DNA of 64,000 bases from positions 434,001 through 498,000 of the forward strand of contig NZ_CP015780.1 in NCBI RefSeq assembly GCF_001945665.1, in the 5' to 3' direction. Each line of letters starts with the position of its first letter. The stretch's first letter is position 1. Both the position numbers and the translations under genes were made by a program. Below the pieces are notes generated by a model. That model had not been told where the DNA came from and did not search any database. It was given only the letters and a program-made list of their open reading frames with translations. Positions 38,610 to 48,664 of this stretch are shown piece by piece. The stretch comes from Borreliella mayonii (GTDB lineage: Bacteria; Spirochaetota; Spirochaetia; Borreliales; Borreliaceae).

Positions 38610-39143
38610 TTACATTAATGTATAAAAAAATCCGCTAAGTATAATTACTAATGCTGGGCTTATTTTATTGTAAAAAAATAAAATAAAAAAATTAATTCCC
38701 ACAATAGTCAAGGTTCTCAAAAGTTCTGTTTTGTTGTTTTCTATCTTTAAATATGTGTTTTCGAGCAAAATGATTATTGTAATTATCCACAGTGCAACAA
38801 TAATAGGTTTTAGATTCTCTAGGCAATAATTTAAAAAGCCGATTTTGTGTAGTATTAGGAGGATTATAATCATTATTATTATTGGAGCTGTTATTAATGC
38901 CGCTGTAGCAATTATTGCTCCTGCAATTCCTGCAGTTTTCATTCCAACGTATGTTGCTATGTTTGTTGCAATAGGCCCAGGGGTTATTCTTGATATTGTA
39001 ATCATATTAACAAATTCTTCTTTTGTTATCCAATGTTTATTATTAATTATTTCGTTGTTTATTATTGCTGCAATTCCATTGCCACCTCCGAAATTTAATA
39101 ATCCGATTTTTAAAAATGTAATGAATAAATTTATTAAAATCAA
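38610..39143 (-). CDS. Chromate-transporter family protein, second half
   Basis: 177 residues, about five or six membrane segments. GLLNFGGGNGIAAIINNEII and ITRITPGPIATNIATYVGMKTAGIAGA carry the CHR-family motifs. Its start overlaps its partner by four bases, so the two half-size proteins form a pair equivalent to one long ChrA. The natural substrate is unknown; real chromate export is doubtful in this lifestyle. Confidence 0.85.
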   Translation of the reverse strand: MILINLFITFLKIGLLNFGGGNGIAAIINNEIINNKHWITKEEFVNMITISRITPGPIATNIATYVGMKTAGIAGAIIATAALITAPIIIMIIILLILHKIGFLNYCLENLKPIIVALWIITIIILLENTYLKIENNKTELLRTLTIVGINFFILFFYNKISPALVIILSGFFYTLM

Positions 39144-39745
39144 CCGATATCCTTTTCCTGTTTAGTTAATATTTTTTTTATTGTTATATATTTAAATGTG
39201 TATACCAAAAAGAAAATTAACAATATGTATGATATTCTTATTTTTAATTTAAAGATTGCAAAAATTATAAGAAAACATATTGTCCATTTTATTACAGAAT
39301 TATTCAACATTTTTTTTGAAAATTTTAAAACAACGGTTATCATTATGATAATTGAAGATATTTTTGCACCTTCGAGAAATTTTTCAACATGTATGTTATT
39401 CGGTACTAATTTTAAGTAAAAGAAAACCATTATTATTGCAATAATGGAAGGTAAAATTCCAGCAACAGTTAGCAAAAGTGCGCATGGGAAACCCCCAAGT
39501 TTTCTTCCTACTAGGAATACAAAATTAATCGCTGTAACTCCAGGAATAACATTTGATGTTGCTAGTATTTTATTAAAATCGTCCTCAGATATTATTTTTC
39601 TTTTTTTAACAAATATTTTTTTAAGCTCAGATATAATTATTAATCCTCCACCAATTGTAAATGTTGTTGTTTTAAAGACAAGTAAAAACAGGTCCAGAAT
39701 TTCATATATTTTTTTTTGCTTCTTTTTATGCATTTGTTTTGTCAA
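39140..39745 (-). CDS. Chromate-transporter family protein, first half
   Basis: 201 residues. CHR-family motifs FTIGGGLIIISELKKIFV and LATSNVIPGVTAINFVFLVGRKLGG, plus membrane segments after about 85. It is translationally coupled to the second half (ATGA-type 4-base overlap) and then runs into rpoN. The N-terminus is Lys-rich. Confidence 0.85.
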   Translation of the reverse strand: MTKQMHKKKQKKIYEILDLFLLVFKTTTFTIGGGLIIISELKKIFVKKRKIISEDDFNKILATSNVIPGVTAINFVFLVGRKLGGFPCALLLTVAGILPSIIAIIMVFFYLKLVPNNIHVEKFLEGAKISSIIIMITVVLKFSKKMLNNSVIKWTICFLIIFAIFKLKIRISYILLIFFLVYTFKYITIKKILTKQEKDIG

Positions 39746-39926
39746 ATTTAGTAAAAACCTTTGAATACTAATTTTATCACAAATATTGTTGTAATGTTCA
39801 TTTTGTTGTTGAGCAGCGGTGATGAAGATATGCTTTATTGTGGCTTTAAAACATTGAATTATTGTTTTTATTCGGGTTTATATTAGAAAGGTTTGTTTGC
39901 TTTTTGTGCTATAATTCAATTAATTT

Positions 39927-40796
39927 ATGCGAAGCTTAGAAGGAAAGTTTAATTTGTTTAAGGAGCTTTTTATATTTCAAGATTATTTTAATTATATTAT
40001 TGAGGGTGTGGTAGGTTATGGTTTAAAAGTTTCGATTGCTATAGCACTATGGTATTTTTTAAAGTTAATAGTTAATAAAATGGGAAAAATTTTATTTAAG
40101 ACTTTAGAAAAGTCTAGATTAGAGGAGAAGTTGGAGGCTACAGTTTTTAACTTTTTAAAATCTTTTTTCAAAATATTAACAGACTTTGTTATTGTTTTAA
40201 TAATATTGCCATATCTTGGGGTGCCTACAACATCTATTATTGCTGTATTTGGATCATTAGGGCTTGCCATTGGACTTGCTGCTCAGGGCATTTTATCTAA
40301 TTTTGTTAGTGGATTTATTGTTTTGAATTCTAAATTTTTTAAGTGTGGAGATCATATTAAATGCGGAGATGTTGAAGGTTTGGTTGAGGATATTCAAATT
40401 TTTTTTACCACACTTAAAACATTTGACGAAGAAATTATTAAAATCCCAAACAGCAAGCTTACATCTAATTTTGTTGTTAATTTTTCGGCAAATTCTAGAA
40501 GAAGGGTTGTGTTTTCGTTTCAAGTTCCCTATGATACGAATATTGGTTTATTAAAAGATAAAATAGAAGATTTAATGATTTTCAATAATAAGAAATTTAA
40601 TGTTGAGATTTGTTCTCCTACTCTTATTGTTAAAAAATATACTCCCTATTATATAGTTTTGCAGGTTAGATTTTTTGTTAATACAGAGGTTTTTTGGGAT
40701 TTTAAATATTTTATTGGTGAGTCTATTAAAAATGTTTTATTGGATATGAAAATCAAGTTTCCAATTTGTTTTGCACCTTTTGATAAGCTATATTAA
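39927..40796 (+). CDS. mscS: Small-conductance mechanosensitive channel MscS
   Basis: 289 residues. It has N-terminal membrane segments, then the pore helix region GSLGLAIGLAAQGILSNFVSGF (about 110-131) and the beta domain (FFKCGDHIKCGDVEGLVEDI), followed by the C-terminal alpha-beta domain. It releases solutes on hypo-osmotic shock. TATAAT (39910-39915) lies 11 bases before the ATG with no ribosome site, so translation may be nearly leaderless. Its end overlaps the convergent glycosyltransferase by four bases. Confidence 0.94.
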   Translation: MRSLEGKFNLFKELFIFQDYFNYIIEGVVGYGLKVSIAIALWYFLKLIVNKMGKILFKTLEKSRLEEKLEATVFNFLKSFFKILTDFVIVLIILPYLGVPTTSIIAVFGSLGLAIGLAAQGILSNFVSGFIVLNSKFFKCGDHIKCGDVEGLVEDIQIFFTTLKTFDEEIIKIPNSKLTSNFVVNFSANSRRRVVFSFQVPYDTNIGLLKDKIEDLMIFNNKKFNVEICSPTLIVKKYTPYYIVLQVRFFVNTEVFWDFKYFIGESIKNVLLDMKIKFPICFAPFDKLY

Positions 40797-41941
40797 TGAT
40801 TTTTTTCTGCAATAATTTCTGAGTAATAGTTTTCAATTTTTTTTGTGAAAAAATGACTGGAAAATTTAGTAGAGTATTTTTTTGCATTTTGTTTAAATGT
40901 TTTTAGTATTTTATCATCTTTTATTACTTTTTCTATGCATTGAGATAAGTTTTCGTACTTTTTTATTAAAAATCCGTTTACTCCCTCTTTTATTACGTCT
41001 TTATATATATAATCATTTATTAAAATAGCGGGTATTCCAGCAGTTAATGCTTCTATTACTGTCATTGGATATACTTCACTTTTTGATAGACTAGCAAAAA
41101 TATCGGAAATTTTGTAGTAATAGCATATTTCTTCCCACGGAATTGTTCCTATTAACAATATTTGTTTTTCAAGCCCATGTTTAATGCTAAAATTTTTTAT
41201 TTCCTTTTCTTCACTTCCTTTGCCAATGATGATAAGCTTATAATTTTTGTTTTGCATTAAAAGGTCTTTCAAGTGTATTACTAATGAATTTATGTTTTTT
41301 TCTTTATTTATTCTGCCAACAAAGATGATTATTTTGTCTGTTTTCTTTATATTGTGTTTTTTCAAAATTTCATCTTTTTTTTCTTTGCTTAGAATTTTTA
41401 TGAAAAGCTTTCTATCAACTCCATTTGGAATTATTTTATATTTAGAATTATTTGAAAGTTGAAAATATCTTTCTTTTGCTTTGCTTGATGGGTAAATAAA
41501 ATATTTTATTTTGTTATAATGTTTTCGCATCATTTTATCGGGTTTAATAAAATATTTAAAAATTCCCAAGTAATGCAAATAATAATCCCACATTGTATGA
41601 CTTGTGTGAACTATTGGTATGTTTTGTTTTAATGCAATTTGTTTTCCAATTTTTCCCATAGAAAACTCGGAGTGAGTATGAATGATGTCTGGTTTATAGC
41701 TTTGTATTATTTTATATATTTTTCTTTTGTTGGGAAAAGCTATTACAGCGTCAAGTTTTTTATTTATTTGAATAGATAAGCATCTGTAAACATTTTTTTC
41801 GTTTAAAGCTGTTTTGGATTTTGGACAAAATATGTAAACTTCATAGCCATTTTTTTCAAATCCCTCTTTAATTTGTTTTATTGATGTTGCCACTCCATTT
41901 TTTTCTGGAATATATGTATCTGTAAATATTGCAACTTTCAT
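40793..41941 (-). CDS. GT4 lipid glycosyltransferase (probable galactosyl-diacylglycerol synthase)
   Basis: 382 residues, GT-B fold, GT4 family. N-terminal TDTYIPEKNGVATSIKQI, HTHSEFSMG and IPNGVDRKLF, nucleotide-sugar motif VGRINKEKN, and the E-x7-E motif SEVYPMTVIEAL near 290. It resembles diacylglycerol glycosyltransferases. As I recall, the B. burgdorferi protein at this locus was shown to make monogalactosyl-diacylglycerol, a major envelope lipid. A GGAGGAG ribosome site lies just upstream. Confidence 0.85.
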   Translation of the reverse strand: MKVAIFTDTYIPEKNGVATSIKQIKEGFEKNGYEVYIFCPKSKTALNEKNVYRCLSIQINKKLDAVIAFPNKRKIYKIIQSYKPDIIHTHSEFSMGKIGKQIALKQNIPIVHTSHTMWDYYLHYLGIFKYFIKPDKMMRKHYNKIKYFIYPSSKAKERYFQLSNNSKYKIIPNGVDRKLFIKILSKEKKDEILKKHNIKKTDKIIIFVGRINKEKNINSLVIHLKDLLMQNKNYKLIIIGKGSEEKEIKNFSIKHGLEKQILLIGTIPWEEICYYYKISDIFASLSKSEVYPMTVIEALTAGIPAILINDYIYKDVIKEGVNGFLIKKYENLSQCIEKVIKDDKILKTFKQNAKKYSTKFSSHFFTKKIENYYSEIIAEKNH

Positions 41942-41997
41942 ATTCTCCTCCTAGCTTAAGTATAATATATTTGGCACTTGGATTATAATTTACTTTG

Positions 41998-42987
41998 ATG
42001 CAAGTGGTTTATTTATTGTTGGGTAATGAGCAAGGTTTAAAAGAAGCTTATTTAAAAGAGCTTTTAATTAAAATGGATGCTTTTAAATCGGAAGTTTTAG
42101 TTACTAAAATTTTTTTGTCAGAACTCTCAGCTGTGGAATTTGCTGAGAAACTGTTTTCTAATTCTTTTTTTTCAAAAAAAGAAATTTTTATTGTTTATGA
42201 ATCTGAACTTTTAAAAGTAGGAAAAGATTTAGAACTAGTATGTAATTCAATTTTAAAATCTAATAATAAAACTGTTATTTTTGTTTCTAATAGCAATACA
42301 TGTAACATTGATTTTAAAAATAAGCTTAAATTTATAAAAAAAGTTTTTTATGAGATTTCTGATGATGATAAATTTACATTTGTGAGAAGAAATTTTTTAA
42401 ATCTTAATATTAAAATTACAGATTCTGCAATAAATTTAATGCTTTTAATGTTAAATTCAGATACTAAAATTTTGAAATTTTATATAGATTCTTTTGCGCT
42501 TTTTGCCAAGAATAATACCATTGATGAAGAAGATATAACTTCTTGGATTAGTTTTATTCGCTTTGAAAACACTTTTTCCTTATTTAATTCAATTTTGAGA
42601 AAAGATATGACCCATTCTTTGATCAAGATTAAGTCTATTTTGGATCAGGGAGAAGATTTGATTAATGTTTTGATGAGTCTTATTTGGCAATTTAAAAGAT
42701 TATTAAAGGTGCAAATAGATTATAATGTATGTGGGAGCTTGCAGAGCGCATTAAATAAAAATAAAATCTTTTTTTCATTGAATAAAATTTATAGAGTAGG
42801 GATTAAAAATTATTCAATTTCAGAAATTAAAATTGTTTTGAAAATTTTATATAAGTTTGATTTATATTTGAGAATTTATTCTAAAAATATTCATCAAAAT
42901 TTATCATATTTTTTAATATTTTCAATTTTAAAGCTTAATAATAATTTTTTAATGCATTGTTCTTCAGAATCAAAATTTAATTTTTAA
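41998..42987 (+). CDS. holA: DNA polymerase III delta subunit
   Basis: 329 residues from ATG 41998; a TTG immediately before adds one residue. The clamp-loader delta pattern is visible: an N-terminal domain (VVYLLLGNEQGLKEAYL), ENTFSLFNSILRKDMTHSLIKIKSILDQGEDLINVLMSLIWQFKRLLKVQ in the C-terminal half. No Shine-Dalgarno is visible; TATAAT at 41984-41989 ends eight bases before the ATG, as for a leaderless transcript. Confidence 0.85.
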   Translation: MQVVYLLLGNEQGLKEAYLKELLIKMDAFKSEVLVTKIFLSELSAVEFAEKLFSNSFFSKKEIFIVYESELLKVGKDLELVCNSILKSNNKTVIFVSNSNTCNIDFKNKLKFIKKVFYEISDDDKFTFVRRNFLNLNIKITDSAINLMLLMLNSDTKILKFYIDSFALFAKNNTIDEEDITSWISFIRFENTFSLFNSILRKDMTHSLIKIKSILDQGEDLINVLMSLIWQFKRLLKVQIDYNVCGSLQSALNKNKIFFSLNKIYRVGIKNYSISEIKIVLKILYKFDLYLRIYSKNIHQNLSYFLIFSILKLNNNFLMHCSSESKFNF

Positions 42988-42990
42988 TGT

Positions 42991-43614
42991 ATGAAGCAAA
43001 AATTAATTTGGATTGGATTGTTTTGTTTTTTGTCTTGTAGATCTGAATCTAGATTGGCAGAAATTGTTTTAATAGAGTTTTTTAATTCTATTAAAAATTT
43101 TCAAAGCAGTCCTGAAATATTTTTTAAATATTTGAATATTCCAAGTGATGATGATCTGAGAGCAAAAATTCGTGGGTTAAAGTCTCAAGCAAAGGACGAT
43201 TTCATTTTTTATCCTTTATTTTTTAATAATCTAAGATATGAGATAATAGGTAGAAAAAATATTTCTAAGGGCTTTGAATTTGAAGTTGTTATTAAAAATA
43301 TTAACTTTCAAAACGGGATAGAAAAATTTTTGGCCAAATTAAATAAAATTGAAGGAAGATCTTTAAATATTAAAAATTTAGAAAAAAAAGAGCGCAAAAA
43401 AATATTTAACAATTTAATAAATAAAGTTGTTGAAGAGTTAGATAATTTTGATTACACCGAGATTGTTCATTTTTTTAGAGTAGTTAAGAGTTCTTCTGAA
43501 GGTTATAAAATAGAGCTTTTGGGAGATGTTTTGAATATACAGGTTAGAAATAAGCTTATTAATGATCTTTTTTTGGTTTTATCGCCTGGAATTTCAAATA
43601 GTGTTTTATTTTAA
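42991..43614 (+). CDS. Putative lipoprotein of unknown function
   Basis: 207 residues. The N-terminus MKQKLIWIGLFCFLSCRSESR is a short signal peptide with a relaxed spirochete lipobox ending at Cys16. The rest is charged and Lys-rich, with no family I recognise. It starts three bases after the holA stop, so it is co-transcribed with holA. Confidence 0.75.
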   Translation: MKQKLIWIGLFCFLSCRSESRLAEIVLIEFFNSIKNFQSSPEIFFKYLNIPSDDDLRAKIRGLKSQAKDDFIFYPLFFNNLRYEIIGRKNISKGFEFEVVIKNINFQNGIEKFLAKLNKIEGRSLNIKNLEKKERKKIFNNLINKVVEELDNFDYTEIVHFFRVVKSSSEGYKIELLGDVLNIQVRNKLINDLFLVLSPGISNSVLF

Positions 43615-43703
43615 AAGAATGTTAATAAATAATAATCTAGTTTAAAATTCTGTAATTTTATCGTTAATTTAGAGGTTATATAAAATTTAATTGAATTTAA
43701 AAT

Positions 43704-45515
43704 TTATTTATCTTGATTATGATTTTTTATTGAGTTTTCTTTCATTGCAAATTCTTTTATTCTTTTTGCAAGTTGAATATTTACTTTTATTTTTTCTGAA
43801 ATTTCATTTTCACTTAAAGGCAATATATCCTTATAGGTTCCAATTGATTTTAATATTTTTTGGGCTGTTTTTTCTCCAATTCCATGTATTTTTGTATACA
43901 ATGGGCTTATTTTTTCTCTTCTTTTTTTGTTAAATCCGTTGGCCCTTCTGTGTGCTTCGTCTCTTACATTTTGTAGTATCCTAAGAGCAGGATGTCCTTG
44001 GGGCAGATTTATTCCTTTTTTGTTAGTTGTTAAGAATATTGTTTCTTGTTTTTTTGCCAACGAACAGACTTTAACTTTATTTTCTATTTTTAAGCCCTTT
44101 AAGATAGAAAAAGCAGCATTTAATTGTCCTTTGCCTCCGTCAATTAAAATTAAATTCGGTAGTTCTAAGTTGTTATTGATTATTTCTGAATATCTTCTTG
44201 AGATTACTTCTTTTATTGCCTTAAAGTCATCAATTTCTCCCTTTAATAGTGATTTTAGTTTGTAAAGCCTGTAGTTTTCTTTAAAAGGTATTCCCATTTT
44301 AAAAGTAACCATAGAAGCTACTGTTTCTTGACCTTTAAGATGAGCAATGTCAAATCCTTCAATTATTTTGGGAAGTTTGTCCATTTCTAGAAAAATTTTC
44401 AAACTCTCAAGTGCTTTGTTGTTTTTATTTTCATATTCTCTTAAAGATAATTCAGCATTAGATATGGCCATTTCCATTATTTTTAAAATTTCTTCTGTTT
44501 CTTTGTAAATAATTTCTGTTTTTGTATTTTTAATTTCATTTATTAGTTTTTCAGCATTTTTAGTGTCGATATCTTTGAGAAAAATATGAATTTTGTCTGG
44601 CACTATCATATTAATAGATGTATAATATTGAATCAAAAATTGTAAAATCAGTTCATTTTCTTTACATATACTCTCATCAAAGTTTGCATCTCTTTCAACT
44701 AATTTCCCATTTCTGTATTTTAATACTATTATTGTATTTACATTTTCTCCCGGATGAACATGTACATAGTCTATGTTTAAATTGTTGGTTTTTGTAACGA
44801 TTTGAATTTGATTGATTTCTATTAAAGAACTTTTAATTTCTTTTAATTTGATCGCAGTTTCAAAATCTTCTTTTTGTATGGCAAGTTTTAATTTGATATC
44901 AATTTGGCTTAATATTTTGGATATATTTCCGTTTAGTATGGATTTTGCCTTATCTAGCTCTTTTTGATATTCTTTTTCAAGGTTTTCTTTGTAGCATACT
45001 CCAAGGCACTGTCCCATATGGTAATATAGGCAAGGAGCATTGGATTTTTTTTTACACTTTCTAATCTTAAATGTTTTGTTAATAAAATCTAATACTTGGT
45101 CTAATTTTTTTACATTGGTAAATGGTCCAAAATACTCGCTTTTGTCATTAATTATTTTTCTAGTTTTGAAAATTCTTGGATATTTTTCATGGGTTATCCT
45201 GACCATGGGATAACCTTTTCCATCTTTTAATTTTACATTGTAATCAGGTTTGTGAGTTTTGATTAGATTGCACTCTAGAAGTAATGCTTCGTATTCGCTA
45301 TTTGTTGTAATAATTTCTATTGATTTTACATTTTTCATTAATATTTTGATTTTGTGACTATTTTTTTCTAAAAAATAACTTTTTACTCTTGATCTTAGAT
45401 TTTTTGCTTTTCCAATATAGAGTATTTTTTTATTTTCATTTAGCATTTTGTAGCAACCGCTTGTGGTTGGAAATTTTATTACTTTTCCAAATAAACTTGT
45501 TAGGATCTCTTTCAT
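43704..45515 (-). CDS. uvrC: Excinuclease ABC subunit C
   Basis: 603 residues. It has a GIY-YIG nuclease domain ([29 protein letters not shown], about 19-47), a UVR motif (about 195-230), the RNase H-like domain ([34 protein letters not shown]) and a C-terminal helix-hairpin-helix pair ([14 protein letters not shown]). With UvrAB it makes the dual incisions in nucleotide excision repair. It diverges from the FN3 protein across a gap holding a 26-bp palindrome. Confidence 0.96.
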   Translation of the reverse strand: MKEILTSLFGKVIKFPTTSGCYKMLNENKKILYIGKAKNLRSRVKSYFLEKNSHKIKILMKNVKSIEIITTNSEYEALLLECNLIKTHKPDYNVKLKDGKGYPMVRITHEKYPRIFKTRKIINDKSEYFGPFTNVKKLDQVLDFINKTFKIRKCKKKSNAPCLYYHMGQCLGVCYKENLEKEYQKELDKAKSILNGNISKILSQIDIKLKLAIQKEDFETAIKLKEIKSSLIEINQIQIVTKTNNLNIDYVHVHPGENVNTIIVLKYRNGKLVERDANFDESICKENELILQFLIQYYTSINMIVPDKIHIFLKDIDTKNAEKLINEIKNTKTEIIYKETEEILKIMEMAISNAELSLREYENKNNKALESLKIFLEMDKLPKIIEGFDIAHLKGQETVASMVTFKMGIPFKENYRLYKLKSLLKGEIDDFKAIKEVISRRYSEIINNNLELPNLILIDGGKGQLNAAFSILKGLKIENKVKVCSLAKKQETIFLTTNKKGINLPQGHPALRILQNVRDEAHRRANGFNKKRREKISPLYTKIHGIGEKTAQKILKSIGTYKDILPLSENEISEKIKVNIQLAKRIKEFAMKENSIKNHNQDK

Positions 45516-45548
45516 AATATCAGGCAGTTTTTAGATTTTAAAAATCAT

Positions 45549-45574
45549 CTTATGATATAATATTATATCATAAG
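45549..45574. promoter_or_regulatory. 26-bp perfect palindrome between uvrC and the FN3 protein gene
   Basis: The half-site CTTATGATATAAT is exactly mirrored. Each half contains TATAAT, one per strand, so it could supply back-to-back -10 elements for the divergent genes, or bind a dimeric regulator. No good -35 boxes were found at standard spacing. Confidence 0.5.
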
Positions 45575-45636
45575 GCGGCTTGTTTTATGTTTTGTGGTAT
45601 TTAAAAATATGAATAATAACAAATAAAAGGTCAAAA

Positions 45637-47154
45637 ATGAGATTAATTTTAATGCTCTTGCTATCTTTTTTGTGCTTTTCTATTCTTTTATCTCAAGAAT
45701 TGAAGTTGATACTTGATTCGAAAAAAAATTTTAAATTTATTCAAGATTCTAGCAATGTTACTTTTGAAAGGGATATGAGGGGTTTGCTTGGTATTTATCT
45801 GGATAGATATAAAGCTTTTTTAGATTTGAATAATATTGATTTGCGTTTAGAAATAGGAAGAGATAATAAATTAAAAGATACATCTTCAAATTATTTAGTT
45901 AGTGCAAAAAGTTTGAGAGTTTCAAATGAATTTCGTAATGTTTCTAATGGCTCTTTAATTTTTTATTCAAATCAAAATCCTGTTAAGTTTAAGCCATTAA
46001 CAAAGAAAGCTTTCTTTTTTTCAGGCAATACCGTTTCTGATTTTACTATTAAGTTTTGGGTATATAGAACAACTTCTGTTACAGGAGAAATTATTTTTAG
46101 TTGGGATGGTTATAAAAAGATTAATAATTCGTGGGTAGATCAGTCTATTAGATTAGAAAGTGATGAGGGAAATTTTGTTTGGGTTTTAAACAATGTATTT
46201 TTAAAAGACAATAAAAATCCTATCAAAATTAGAATGAAAAGTAATGATGATTTTATTCCAAAGAAATGGCATTTACATACTTTAAGATATAGACAAAAGG
46301 ATGGCATACTTGAATATTTGATAGATTCTAAACCTCAGGCAATAGAATATGTAACAGATGACAGGAAGGAAGGATCAGGATATTTATTAAGTATTGGCAA
46401 TTTTATTGATTTTACCTTGGGAACTTATTTTACTGGTGCGGTTGAGAATTTGGAAATACATAAAAGCTTTGAAGAGGTTAACAATGCTTTTTTTTCAAAG
46501 AATATGGGATACATTATTACAGAGCCTATCAAGCTTTCTAAATATTATTCTCAAATATTATCCTTTGATGTTGATTCTAATGTTCCTAAGGATACAGAGA
46601 TTGTTTATTATTATAGATTAGATAATAAGGTATTTTATGATACAGATATTCATGGGAATATTAAAAAAAATTTAACTGGGGCATGGATTCATTTTGATCC
46701 TAAAAAAGATTTTCCAGATTCAAAGATATCAAAATATATTCAAATAAAAGTTGAATTTTATCCTAGTGGAGATTCTGTAAGCAGCCCTTCTCTTTATAGC
46801 ATGTCAATCACTTACGTTCCTGAAGCAGCTCCATTTCCACCTGTGATAACAAAAGTTATTCCAGGCTCTAGAGAAGTTTTTATTGAATGGATTCCTGTTG
46901 TTAATAGTAGTGTTGAAGGGTATTACATTTATATTGGGGTTGCCTCTGGTAATTATCATGGAAAAACCAGCGGGGTTTTAGCTTCTCCTATTGATGTTGG
47001 AAATCAAACTTCTTTTAAGATTACAGGGCTTGAAGACGGAAGGCTTTATTATATTAGTATTGCTGCTTACAATTTGGATAAAAGTGTTAATAAGACTTCT
47101 TTTTCAAAAGAAATTTCTGTAAGGCCTATGGAGATTTTTAAAAAATATGAATAA
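45637..47154 (+). CDS. Secreted protein with LamG-like and fibronectin type III domains
   Basis: 505 residues. A clear signal peptide (about 1-20, MRLILMLLLSFLCFSILLSQ) with no lipobox Cys. The middle (about 110-285) looks like a concanavalin/LamG-type beta sandwich (FFFSGNTVSDFTIKFWVYRTTSVTGEIIFSW...FTLGTYFTGAVENLEIH). The C-terminus (about 398-495) is a fibronectin type III domain (PPVITKVIPGSREVFIEWIPV...ITGLEDGRLYYISIAAYN). It is probably periplasmic or envelope-exposed and binds glycan or protein; function unknown. It overlaps the TPR gene by eight bases. Confidence 0.75.
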   Translation: MRLILMLLLSFLCFSILLSQELKLILDSKKNFKFIQDSSNVTFERDMRGLLGIYLDRYKAFLDLNNIDLRLEIGRDNKLKDTSSNYLVSAKSLRVSNEFRNVSNGSLIFYSNQNPVKFKPLTKKAFFFSGNTVSDFTIKFWVYRTTSVTGEIIFSWDGYKKINNSWVDQSIRLESDEGNFVWVLNNVFLKDNKNPIKIRMKSNDDFIPKKWHLHTLRYRQKDGILEYLIDSKPQAIEYVTDDRKEGSGYLLSIGNFIDFTLGTYFTGAVENLEIHKSFEEVNNAFFSKNMGYIITEPIKLSKYYSQILSFDVDSNVPKDTEIVYYYRLDNKVFYDTDIHGNIKKNLTGAWIHFDPKKDFPDSKISKYIQIKVEFYPSGDSVSSPSLYSMSITYVPEAAPFPPVITKVIPGSREVFIEWIPVVNSSVEGYYIYIGVASGNYHGKTSGVLASPIDVGNQTSFKITGLEDGRLYYISIAAYNLDKSVNKTSFSKEISVRPMEIFKKYE

Positions 47155-48457
47155 CTTTAGCTTTGAAAAAGCTTTAAATTTTTATAAAAATGGTGACTTT
47201 AAAAGTTCTCTTGACAATTTAGATGTTTTTGATGAGAATTTTGATTCTCTTTCACTTAAAGCACTTATTTATTTCAAGAAAAAGGATTATAAAGCTCTTT
47301 TATATGTTTTAAATACTTATCCTGTTGTTTTGAGTGAATATAATTTTTTAGTTAAACTTATAGATTATGGCAAAATTGAAAAAAATAAAGATGATCTAGG
47401 TCCTTTTGAGAATTATAATTTAGGTGTTTTTTATTTCAATTTAAAAGAATATGAACTTGCTTTAAGTTGTTTTTTAAAAGCTAAAGAGCAAAAATCTGAT
47501 TTTGTACAAGCTTTAAACAATAGCGCTGTTTTATTTGAAATGTTGGGCAACAAGGACGAGGCTTTAAAATTATTTTTTGAGGCTAGAGATTTGGATCAAA
47601 ACAATTCTCTGGTTAAGCTTAATATTTGGATTTTAAAAAACAGTAAACCCTTTCAAACAGTAAGCTTTTTAAAGGTAGATAAAATTTTTTTTGATGCTAA
47701 CCTTGCTCTTGTTGTTAATTATTTAATGTATTATTTCTATTCTATTGGGGAAATAAGCAGAGCAATTAAGCTTTCTGAGAAATTTTTAACAGACTCTCAT
47801 TATTCTAAGTATATTTGGCACAATAGGGCAACTATTTTTCATAAAATAGGCAACATGACGCAAGCTACAACATCTTATGTTAAAGCCATTTTAAGTTTTC
47901 CAAATATTTATACAATTTACAATATGCATATTGCAACAGTTGAACTTTTAAAATTTTCTCCTAAAAAGGCTATTGAGAGAATGGTTAATGATTATTCTAA
48001 CTTAGACTTGATATATTTGTATGCAACCTTATTTTTTCTTAGAAATCGTGATCTTGAGGATGCCTATTTTTACATGAAAAAACTTTGCGAGCTTAATCCA
48101 GAGCCTTATTCAAAATTTTTAAAATTACTTGAGTCTAGTGAGGATATGTTAATTGAAGCTCTGCTTGAAGAATTTGCAGTATCTTTAAGAACAAATTGGT
48201 ATTTAGATTATTTATTTTTTATTGACAATTCTTTAAATTTGAGAGATCCTGTTTTTGTTTTTGATCACAATATAAGAATAAATACATATATTTGGAGAAT
48301 TAAAGATGAGTGCATTGAATTAAAATTTAGCAACAATGAGGAAAAAATGGTTCAAGAGGTCTTGCATGAAGAATGTATTTGTCCTGAAATTAACGTTTCT
48401 ATTAGGGATTTTCAAAATTTAATAGAAGCTTATAAAGAGTTTAGAATAAATTACTAA
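47147..48457 (+). CDS. Tetratricopeptide-repeat protein
   Basis: 436 residues with no signal peptide. TPR-like helical repeats are seen (for example YNLGVFYFNLKEYELALSCFLKAKEQ, QALNNSAVLFEMLGNKDEALKLFFEARDLD, IWHNRATIFHKIGNMTQATTSYVKAI). Repeats fade after about 330. TPRs scaffold protein complexes; partners are unknown. The 8-base overlap with the secreted FN3 protein suggests a shared role. Confidence 0.85.
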   Translation: MNNFSFEKALNFYKNGDFKSSLDNLDVFDENFDSLSLKALIYFKKKDYKALLYVLNTYPVVLSEYNFLVKLIDYGKIEKNKDDLGPFENYNLGVFYFNLKEYELALSCFLKAKEQKSDFVQALNNSAVLFEMLGNKDEALKLFFEARDLDQNNSLVKLNIWILKNSKPFQTVSFLKVDKIFFDANLALVVNYLMYYFYSIGEISRAIKLSEKFLTDSHYSKYIWHNRATIFHKIGNMTQATTSYVKAILSFPNIYTIYNMHIATVELLKFSPKKAIERMVNDYSNLDLIYLYATLFFLRNRDLEDAYFYMKKLCELNPEPYSKFLKLLESSEDMLIEALLEEFAVSLRTNWYLDYLFFIDNSLNLRDPVFVFDHNIRINTYIWRIKDECIELKFSNNEEKMVQEVLHEECICPEINVSIRDFQNLIEAYKEFRINY

Positions 48458-48475
48458 TATTTATAATTTATTTGG

Positions 48476-48505
48476 TTGACAATAATAATATCTCTAAGAT
48501 AATAT
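48476..48505 (+). promoter_or_regulatory. Promoter of tRNA-Ser(GCT)
   Basis: TTGACA (48476-48481), an 18-base spacer and TAATAT (48500-48505); the tRNA begins 15 bases later. Confidence 0.8.
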
Positions 48506-48519
48506 GTATTAATGTTATA

Positions 48520-48608
48520 GGAGAGATGCCAGAGTGGCCGAATGGGGCTTCCTGCTAAGAAGTTGTCCTTTTAAAAGGGGACCATGGGTTCGAATCCCAT
48601 TCTCTCCG
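48520..48608 (+). tRNA. tRNA-Ser (anticodon GCT)
   Basis: 89-base class II tRNA with a long variable arm. Acceptor GGAGAGA/TCTCTCC, anticodon loop with GCT, discriminator G as expected for serine; CCA not encoded. Confidence 0.96.
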
Positions 48609-48622
48609 TAATTATTTAAATC

Positions 48623-48651
48623 TTGACAGTGTGTACTTTATTTATTAAAAT
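48623..48651 (+). promoter_or_regulatory. Promoter of tRNA-Ser(TGA)
   Basis: TTGACA (48623-48628), a 17-base spacer and TAAAAT (48646-48651), 13 bases before the tRNA; so the two serine tRNAs have separate promoters despite being 56 bases apart. Confidence 0.85.
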
Positions 48652-48664
48652 TTGTTTTAACTCT

